In this document: positions 57,914 through 64,000 of the stretch, in pieces
How positions within the stretch are numbered: the first letter of the stretch is position 1
Layout of the letters: each line of letters begins with the position of its first letter
Origin: CAG-791 sp002390025
GTDB taxonomy: Bacteria > Bacillota > Clostridia > Lachnospirales > Lachnospiraceae
Length of the DNA stretch: 64,000 nucleotides
Direction: 5' to 3'
Assembly (NCBI GenBank): GCA_946543465.1
Contig: CAMNLR010000134.1
Coordinates: 32,985-96,984, forward strand
Program-made: the position numbers and the translations under genes
The notes under the pieces: generated by a model
Told to the model about the DNA's origin: nothing
Database searches by the model: none
Seen by the model: the letters and a program-made list of their open reading frames with translations, nothing else

Positions 57914-59479
57914 TCATATTTGCACTTCTGTTTCAATCCCGGCCTTGAATTCAAAGACTAAGCGGTCATCGAAAACTGTGATCTTCTTGATCAACTGCCG
58001 GACCATTACCTCGTCGTAATCTGTTATCCCCATGGTCTGCTCGTCCAGGAAGGCTTCAAACTCATCAAACCTCTTTTTCATTCCGGTCCGATCTGCGTCT
58101 TCCAGAAGAAGGCCTTGTTTCTCTACCCGGAGTACTTCAATCTCATCAGCTAGGGCTTCTACTCCCTGATTGGCATTTGCTTTCTTGACAAGTTCCCTCT
58201 GCATTGCCTCGAGCTGTTCATCGATCTCAGCCACCCGAGGACCATTGCTCTGGCCGAGAGCCCTCTCTAGGGCAATCTTCATGCCGGGGATCAGTTCATC
58301 CTTCCGCTTAATCAGCTGATTGAATGCGGTAACAACTGCCGCATGCAGGTCCTTCTCATAAATGGTCCGGGAAGGACAGTCGATGTTGTTTTTCCTCTTA
58401 TCAATCCTGCTGATACAGCGCCAGACCACATGTTTCTCACCGCGTATCTGCCAATGAGTCCTGCGGTAAATATCACCACAGTGCGCGCAGTACATAAGAT
58501 GCGAAAGTGCGTACTTTCCGCTGTAGACCCGCCTCTTGCCGGTGCCGGTTTCAAGCCTTGCCCTCCGTATCATCTCCTCCTGCACCTGCATGAAAAGCTC
58601 GCGCGGAATGATCGCTTCATGACTGTTTTCAACATAGTACTGTGGGACTATGCCTTTATTGACCACCCGCTTCTTCGTCAGGAAGTCTGTGGTAACAGTC
58701 TTCTGAAGGAGCGCGTCGCCCATGTATTTCTCGTTCATCAGGATCTTGCGCAGGGTGGAGGCAAGCCAGTAGTCACTCCCGGCAGCTGTCTTTATGCCGT
58801 CAGCGGTCAGCCCTTTGCCGATGGCATAGTAGCTTCTGCCTTCGAGGTATTCCCGGAAGATGCGCTTCACTACTTTTGCTTCTTCCGGGTTGATGACCAG
58901 GTTCCCGTCTTCGTCTTTGTCGTAACCGAGAAAACGATTTGTGCAGACTTGCACCTTGCCCTGCTGGTATCGGTACTGTAAGCCCAGCCGGACGTTCTGG
59001 GAAATGCTCTGGCTTTCCTGCTGGGCAAGGGAAGCCATGATGGTGAGCAGGACCTCTCCTTTTGCGTCCAGGGTATTGATCGACTCTTTCTCAAAGAAAA
59101 CGGCGATATTCTTGTCTTTGAGCTGCCGGATATACTTCAGGCAGTCAAGCGTGTTCCGTGCAAAGCGGCTGATCGACTTCGTGACCACCATGTCGACCCT
59201 TCCCGCCATGCAGTCATCGATCAGGCGGTTGAACTCTTCACGCTTTTTTGTATTGGTGCCGGAAATGCCATCGTCCGCATAGATACCTGCTAGTTTCCAT
59301 CCCGGATGCTTCCCTATGAAGTCAGTATAGTGTTCGATCTGAGCCTCATAGCTTGTCGCCTGTTCGTCATTTTCTGTAGAAACGCGGCAGTAGGCTGCCA
59401 CCCTGAGTTTTGGTGCTTCCTCTGCCTTTTTCCTCGCGCCGGCCATGCGGTGGGCAGGGATCAGTGTTACTGTTGCCAT
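57914..59479 (-). CDS. large serine recombinase
   Basis: Site-specific recombinase for element integration or excision (521 residues). The resolvase domain has catalytic Ser in AAYCRVSTENDEQ, with YADDGISGTNTKKREEFNRL, VVTKSISRFARN and MASLAQQESQSISQN. The Recombinase domain (GKVQVCTNRFLGYDKDEDGNLVINPEEAKVVKRIF) and a zinc ribbon (MYCAHCGDIYRR...CISRIDKRKNNIDCPS) follow. A coiled-coil end completes it. GAGGA precedes the ATG, which lies one base after the stop of the upstream recombinase-like gene. Attachment sites were not found. Confidence 0.94.
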   Translation of the reverse strand: MATVTLIPAHRMAGARKKAEEAPKLRVAAYCRVSTENDEQATSYEAQIEHYTDFIGKHPGWKLAGIYADDGISGTNTKKREEFNRLIDDCMAGRVDMVVTKSISRFARNTLDCLKYIRQLKDKNIAVFFEKESINTLDAKGEVLLTIMASLAQQESQSISQNVRLGLQYRYQQGKVQVCTNRFLGYDKDEDGNLVINPEEAKVVKRIFREYLEGRSYYAIGKGLTADGIKTAAGSDYWLASTLRKILMNEKYMGDALLQKTVTTDFLTKKRVVNKGIVPQYYVENSHEAIIPRELFMQVQEEMIRRARLETGTGKRRVYSGKYALSHLMYCAHCGDIYRRTHWQIRGEKHVVWRCISRIDKRKNNIDCPSRTIYEKDLHAAVVTAFNQLIKRKDELIPGMKIALERALGQSNGPRVAEIDEQLEAMQRELVKKANANQGVEALADEIEVLRVEKQGLLLEDADRTGMKKRFDEFEAFLDEQTMGITDYDEVMVRQLIKKITVFDDRLVFEFKAGIETEVQI

Positions 59480-59480
59480 T

Positions 59481-59903
59481 TCAGTCCTCGCTTTCTATCA
59501 AACTGTAAATATATTCCGCCTGTTTGTATGGATCATCATTGACAGACAGTGCTTCTCTCATCCGAAAAGATGTAGGTGCAGGCCTTGCTTCGATCGGTCT
59601 CTTCGCACGTTTGTCCCGGCCCAGTGCTTTTTCCCTGCGCTTACGTTCAGCCTCAAACGCGTCGTAGGTTTCCTGAACGATAATAGCCGGGTAAAAATCA
59701 TCTCCGAGCAGATGCGGGTTCTGCATGATGCATTTAACAGAGGTATGCTTCATGGTAAGTCCCGCATCTGCCGCCGTCGCCACCAGTGAAAGCCCGTTTA
59801 GGTATCTCTCGTACAGCTTCCTGATCTGAGCAGCTTCCTCTTCACAAACGACCGCCTTTCCATTCTCTATCCGGTATCCGAAAGGCGTATGCCCTCTACC
59901 CAT
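59481..59903 (-). CDS. recombinase-like partner lacking the catalytic domain
   Basis: A 140-residue protein starting MGRGHTPFGYRIENGKAVV. It corresponds to the Recombinase (PF07508-type) DNA-binding domain alone, with KLYERYLNGLSLVATAADAGL and CIMQNPHLLGDDFYPAIIVQETYDAFEAERKRR. There is no resolvase Ser domain. Similar short proteins occur between two full recombinases in Firmicute elements, so it is probably an intact accessory protein rather than debris. It overlaps the upstream remnant by 8 bases and abuts the downstream recombinase. Confidence 0.78.
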   Translation of the reverse strand: MGRGHTPFGYRIENGKAVVCEEEAAQIRKLYERYLNGLSLVATAADAGLTMKHTSVKCIMQNPHLLGDDFYPAIIVQETYDAFEAERKRREKALGRDKRAKRPIEARPAPTSFRMREALSVNDDPYKQAEYIYSLIESED

Positions 59904-60800
59904 TTCTCACCAACCTTTCTGTCAGGCTCAGACCGCATTTTAAATGAAATGTGATCTCGGCCCTTGACTGCAACGTGGCATGATCAAGAAAGCGGAATAC
60001 CAGGTCACCGTTAAAACCAGGTGCCGGCCGCGCATGGGCAGCATACCGGATAAGGTCATCCAGTTCATCCATTTTGTGAAGGTTTCCTGTGACCTCTTTT
60101 CCCAGCTGTTCTTTTTCCGCTTTCAGCCTGTCTGTTTCCGTAGCGATCTCGTTGCTCTCCTTCGTGAAGAAAGCAGGATCAACGTACCCTTGGGTCATCA
60201 AAGTGGTCAGCGTCTGCTGCCGTTCCACATTCTTTTCCAGCATCTGTTCGATCTCATTGATCCTTCGCAGATTTCCTCTGTTTCCCTCCTCCCGGATCCT
60301 GTCGCGCAGATCTTCCAGAACCACTTTTCTGGCGTAGATCAGTTTGTTCATCATGGTCGTAAAGGCATGTCCAGATCACTTTCCCGTACTGCCTTCATCG
60401 AGCAGGAACTCAAATCCTGCAGATGCTGTCTGCAGACCCAGACCGGATACCGGTTACCACCGGTCAGAGCCATATGCCTCTTGAGGGTGCTTCCGCATTC
60501 ACCACAGATGATCCTGCCGGAAAAAGGGTATCGGTTTCCGTAGAGGCTGCCATTTTTCTTTATGTTTTTCTCCCGGGCATGTTGCTCGATCAGTGCACCG
60601 ACAATTTCAAAATTCTCCCGGCTGATGATCGCTTCATGATGGTCCTTTACATAAAACTTATCCTGTTCATCACGGTTGACGTGCCGCTTGAAGCGGAAAT
60701 CCGTGTAGGTCTTCTGGAAAAGGAAATCTCCTATTTCTGCCAGGATCTTGTTACATTCATCAGGGATGTGATAGGGCCAGCAACAAGCATTTTTTTATCA
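59896..60800 (-). pseudogene. decayed large serine recombinase (5'-deleted, frameshifted)
   Basis: The minus strand encodes recombinase C-terminal sequence in two frames. Upstream (about 60800-60370) reads PYHIPDECNKILAEIGDFLF…KTYTDFRFKRHVN…DKFYVKDHHEAIISRENF, and a zinc ribbon (IICGECGSTLKRH...WVCRQH...SSCSMKAV). It loses frame near 60365-60372, where one base must be restored to join it to MMNKLIYARKVVLEDLRDRI... (60354-59896). The Ser catalytic domain is missing altogether. The order remnant-partner-recombinase matches a three-recombinase cassette in which the first member has died. Confidence 0.8.
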
Positions 60801-60996
60801 GTTTTTCCAATTATCGGTAATTGATTTCATCGAACAATTACTTTTCAGAAAGTTGATGGACGTCAGGCACAGAAGTCTCGGCAGGGGATGTAAGTTTTGT
60901 CACTTGCATGTTGTCGTTCTCCTTTCCGAAGGAACTTGTCTATCCCTCTGCTTTCCCATGCCTGCAAAGAACTGATTTTTATAGCTTTTGAGAGCG

Positions 60997-61038
60997 AAAA
61001 AAAGCCTGCCAACTATCCCGAAGGACGGTCAGCAGGCA
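60997..61038 (-). terminator. terminator of the NACHT gene
   Basis: Minus strand: GCCTGC...GCAGGC with inner CCTTCGGG, then TTTTTTTCGC. The 60801-61115 gap has no gene otherwise. Confidence 0.85.
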
Positions 61039-61115
61039 TGATTATTATGTAAGAAATCACTTATTGGGAATCACGGTGTAAAACCACATATGGCTCCATA
61101 TGCTGTGCAGATTAG

Positions 61116-63623
61116 TTATAAGCTTTCATCCGAATCCCATCTAATGAAACTATATCCATCTATAGATTGATCAATCTCATCCTTATATTTTATATCAATT
61201 ATTGCTCCGTTCAGGTTGGCTCCGCTCAAGTTGGCTCCGCTCAGGTTAGATCTGCTTAAATCAGCTTTGATCAGGCGAGCTTCGATTAGATTGGCTTTAC
61301 TTAAGTTGACACCTCTCAGGTCGGCTCCGATCAGCTTGGCTTTACACAGGTCGGCTCCGCTTAAGTTGGCAAAGCCCAGGTTGGCTAAGTTCAGGTCGGC
61401 TCCACTCAGGTCAGCATTGTTCAGGTTGGCTCCGCTCAGGTCGACTCCTCTTAGATTAGCTTTGCTCAGATTGGCTCCTCTTAGAAAAGCTAAGTTCAAG
61501 TTAGCAAAACTCAGGTAGGCTCCGCTCAAATCGGCTTCGCTCAGATCAGCTCCACTCAGATCCGCTCTGCTCAGGTCAGCTAAGCTCAGATTGGCTAAGC
61601 TCAGGCAGGCATCGATCAGGTTGGCTCCGCTCAGGTCGGCTCCACTCAGGTCAGGTCTCTTGTTTTCTCCACTTAATAGCATTATTCCATTACTATCATA
61701 TGTCCTTATCATTATATCAAGAGTTCCTTTAAAAGGAATATGGATTACATAGGATACTGCCGCAGCAATATGTAGGGTGTTTCTGTAAACATTCGTAGAT
61801 CTACGGATTCTTGATTGTTCTGCATTCCCTGTTTTAATTCGTGGGCTGTGATTTATATATGCTTCTGTTCTAACCAAGGCAGAAATTATTTTTTCAATAT
61901 TGGGATGTATCTTTGATACATCTGTTTTTTTAAGCATCATCGCCAGATACTGACAAACTGTACCGTCCAGCTCTCTTTCGGCGAATGAGCCGATAAACCC
62001 CTCCACATTATCATCTGTGATTTTGATAATCCCCGAATAAATATATTTTGCAAGAAAATACTGATAAAAGGTCCTGTGGAAAAAACCAATTCTGTCACCA
62101 TCGACAGATTCTACATAAAAGGCAAATACCCATCGTGTATTCCAGCTCATTTTTGCCATATTTGTATCTGTACAATAGATTTTGAAAGCAAGACTCATAA
62201 GTCCTTTACTAACTGTCTCAAGAGCATTTTTGCTGTAAACTCCTCTCTTGTGCATTAAATGAACAAATAGATCATTGTACAGTTCAACAATATTAGAACT
62301 AACGGTTTCAAATCGACTATTAACAATTAAACGAAATAAAAACGGCACCCTGAGAAGCCTTTGCATATTTTTATCGTTTCTAAGATTATTGAAAGCTTCT
62401 CTATAATCATCATATTCCTTGTGCCGATCGAACCAGTTATTCTGTTGTTCGTCTGTAACAGGAGATAACTTGTAATACTCGAAGATTCTGTCCAGTTCAT
62501 TTAATTCTCTTGAAACTGCAATAGTCCTTGATAAAACGACAATATGTATCCCGTGTTCACTAGCAATGCGATCAACTGTTTCCAAGAAAGAGTAGATATT
62601 CTCAATGTTTGCACGTTTCGCTTCATCAATAAATTCATCAAAGCCATCCAAAAAGAGAAGCGCCCCTTGACAGTCTTCAAAAGAAAATGACCTTTTAGGG
62701 GCTTCCCCCCAAACAAGTGCATTTTCAAGTTTTACCTCTCCATTATCAATTATCCGAGTATTTTTGCCAGTATTTAGAGAGACAGCCACAACATTTTTCG
62801 CTTTGTCCTTCAGGAATCTTCCTTTATAAAAATCAAATGATGCTTTATTACATAACATGGTTTTTCCATGTCCTGGTTCTCCATGAATCAGGATAACTCC
62901 TGGTTCTGTTTTGACAAACCACTTCTGCAAAAAAGACATAGCAGGAATCTGCTCTTCTTCTTTCGTAATGAACGCGTCTATATAGGAGGTCACATCTGGT
63001 TCCTCCCCTACAAGTTTTTTGTACTCTCCTCTCTTTTTTTCAGTAAACCTTCTTTCAACCTCCTCATAATACAGTTTAAAATCTACTGGCCCGATTTCAT
63101 TGTTCAGGATTTCTCTTATTGCTTTCTCTAATTCAAGTATTCTTTGATAAAGGTCCAGATTTATGTCATGCTGACTATCTGTATAAGCGTTTAATAAAGC
63201 TCTATAGCCAATAGATATCCCGCTGATTTCTTTCATGAAAACAAGGTCATAAAAATAGCCCAAGTATTTCTCCACAACTTTGGAAGATTTCTCTTTCTTC
63301 CAATCTGCGTGGCCAAATATTTCGCCACTCGCAGTATCAATAAACACTTGTTTTACATTCCTTGAAATATCTGCATTATTCTGACTAATATATTTTTCTG
63401 CCAGGGATATCAAACAAGATCTTTTCCCGGTTACTGCTTGCATATCGCATTTACTCAAAGTAATCTCTGCATCATTATCTTCAATAAACCGCTGATCAAA
63501 TCTTTCAAGAATACCCAAAAAATCTTTTTCGTCTATATGGTGTTCTGTTTCTGCCATTGCAAGATCTGCCCCTTTTGAAAAAAGGTGGCCATATATCAAG
63601 CTTAGAATAAAAGTTGGATTCAT
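61116..63623 (-). CDS. NACHT-type STAND NTPase with C-terminal pentapeptide repeats
   Basis: An 835-residue protein in three parts. Residues 1-205: a mainly helical N-terminal region without a recognised effector motif. Residues ~230-600: a NACHT NTPase with Walker A LIHGEPGHGKTMLC, Walker B GALLFLDGFDEFID (the D-G-x-D-E form typical of NACHT), a sensor Arg in VVLSRTIAVSRE, then a winged-helix-like module (FFHRTFYQYFLAKYI). Residues ~670-810: about 27 pentapeptide repeats of A(D/N)LSx type. Bacterial NACHT proteins with varied C-terminal sensors are antiphage STAND systems; pentapeptide repeats as the sensor are less familiar. AGAGGAAAAAT precedes the ATG. AT-rich and next to recombinases, as defence genes often are. 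No adjacent effector gene is seen. Confidence 0.87.
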   Translation of the reverse strand: MNPTFILSLIYGHLFSKGADLAMAETEHHIDEKDFLGILERFDQRFIEDNDAEITLSKCDMQAVTGKRSCLISLAEKYISQNNADISRNVKQVFIDTASGEIFGHADWKKEKSSKVVEKYLGYFYDLVFMKEISGISIGYRALLNAYTDSQHDINLDLYQRILELEKAIREILNNEIGPVDFKLYYEEVERRFTEKKRGEYKKLVGEEPDVTSYIDAFITKEEEQIPAMSFLQKWFVKTEPGVILIHGEPGHGKTMLCNKASFDFYKGRFLKDKAKNVVAVSLNTGKNTRIIDNGEVKLENALVWGEAPKRSFSFEDCQGALLFLDGFDEFIDEAKRANIENIYSFLETVDRIASEHGIHIVVLSRTIAVSRELNELDRIFEYYKLSPVTDEQQNNWFDRHKEYDDYREAFNNLRNDKNMQRLLRVPFLFRLIVNSRFETVSSNIVELYNDLFVHLMHKRGVYSKNALETVSKGLMSLAFKIYCTDTNMAKMSWNTRWVFAFYVESVDGDRIGFFHRTFYQYFLAKYIYSGIIKITDDNVEGFIGSFAERELDGTVCQYLAMMLKKTDVSKIHPNIEKIISALVRTEAYINHSPRIKTGNAEQSRIRRSTNVYRNTLHIAAAVSYVIHIPFKGTLDIMIRTYDSNGIMLLSGENKRPDLSGADLSGANLIDACLSLANLSLADLSRADLSGADLSEADLSGAYLSFANLNLAFLRGANLSKANLRGVDLSGANLNNADLSGADLNLANLGFANLSGADLCKAKLIGADLRGVNLSKANLIEARLIKADLSRSNLSGANLSGANLNGAIIDIKYKDEIDQSIDGYSFIRWDSDESL

Positions 63624-63687
63624 ATTTTTCCTCTTGTTTTGCCAAAAACAACTTGTTTTTATCTATGTTGTGCGTAGCCTTACTTTG

Positions 63688-63715
63688 ATAATACTACAAC
63701 ACTACTCACCTACAA
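63688..63715 (-). promoter_or_regulatory. putative promoter of the NACHT gene
   Basis: Minus strand: TTGTAG (rc of 63710-63715), 16 bases, TATTAT (rc of 63688-63693), about 65 bases before the start codon. Confidence 0.45.
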
Positions 63716-64000
63716 TAAATGTTGAACATATACAGTATCTATTGTACCACACAGTTTAATGATTATATCTAAATAATAAGACGGCCGATACAAGCCGAGA
63801 CATACGCAGCGAACACGAATCGACTTTTTTCCCCAAAAAAAAAAATATATTTAACCTGAATTATTCATAGCGGTAAGTCATAAACAATGCTTTTCCGCGT
63901 AGTTACAATGCGTCCAACTGAATATTGCTTTCACTGATCTGGTGAATTAAAAAAGAGCCCGATCCATGGTAAAATTTAGGTGTCGAAGCTAAAAACATAC
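63716..64000. other. AT-rich intergenic DNA to the window end
   Basis: No coding frame, tRNA or hairpin of note could be supported. It contains a poly-A run (about 63835-63846). The GGTAAAATTTAGG near the end could be promoter-like but has no visible gene. Confidence 0.4.

Overview
The window reads as a chromosomal segment of an anaerobic, spore-forming type Firmicute, most likely a Lachnospiraceae-like Clostridium. The reasons are a sigH gene in a cysS-mrnC-rlmB-sigH neighbourhood, a paired glgC-glgD glycogen locus, a split purine ending (stand-alone AICAR transformylase plus PurO-type IMP cyclohydrolase), a short-chain acyl-CoA dehydrogenase, a two-gene SufC/SufB-like iron-sulfur system, a VaFE-repeat surface protein and many Gram-positive ribosome binding sites. 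No species can be named from the sequence alone.

Layout. 0-2.7 kb: the 3' part of kdpD and all of kdpE, followed by a long perfect REP-like palindrome. 3-4.4 kb: acyl-CoA dehydrogenase, sharing a bidirectional terminator with a convergent DnaJ-like chaperone gene. 6.2-16.2 kb: a long minus-strand housekeeping run, transcribed as purO, purH C-terminal type, ispF, cysS, mrnC, rlmB, sigH, yfbR-like, trmD, pepT. 16.6-19.6 kb: two membrane-anchored minus-strand proteins (RsiV/DUF3298-like; zinc ribbon plus YARHG). 20-25.3 kb, plus strand: glgC-glgD with a structured leader, a DUF134 regulator, sufC/sufB-like genes and a small conserved-looking protein. 25.3-32.7 kb: an HD hydrolase, tRNA-Thr(GGU), two cysteine peptidases, oligoendopeptidase F and a lipoprotein. 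32.8-48.4 kb is an envelope block: a 1695-residue VaFE/Cna-B-type surface protein, a secreted NlpC/P60 hydrolase, a translationally coupled LRR / CotH-kinase / LRR operon, an AIM24-like protein, and a TPM protein coupled to a zinc-ribbon membrane protein.

48.5-55.3 kb looks accessory: a truncated acetyltransferase, two TetR regulators with visible operator-like repeats, an HSL-family esterase, an OFA-like MFS transporter and an AttH/CrtC-type lipocalin protein. It is bracketed by three copies of a ~180-bp repeat carrying a covarying hairpin. From ~56.4 kb to the end the DNA is AT-rich and mobile in character: small unknown proteins, a large serine recombinase, a catalytic-domain-less recombinase partner, a decayed third recombinase, and an 835-residue NACHT-type NTPase ending in pentapeptide repeats. 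The last is a plausible antiphage STAND protein and the best single candidate for a little-described system.

A second signal runs through the whole core. Many spacers carry their own short tandem-repeat array with a locus-specific unit (14 bp x15, 20 bp x5, 23 bp x6, 22 bp x3, 44 bp x2, 63 bp x2 and looser ones). Several arrays begin at, or overlap, the stop codon of the neighbouring gene.
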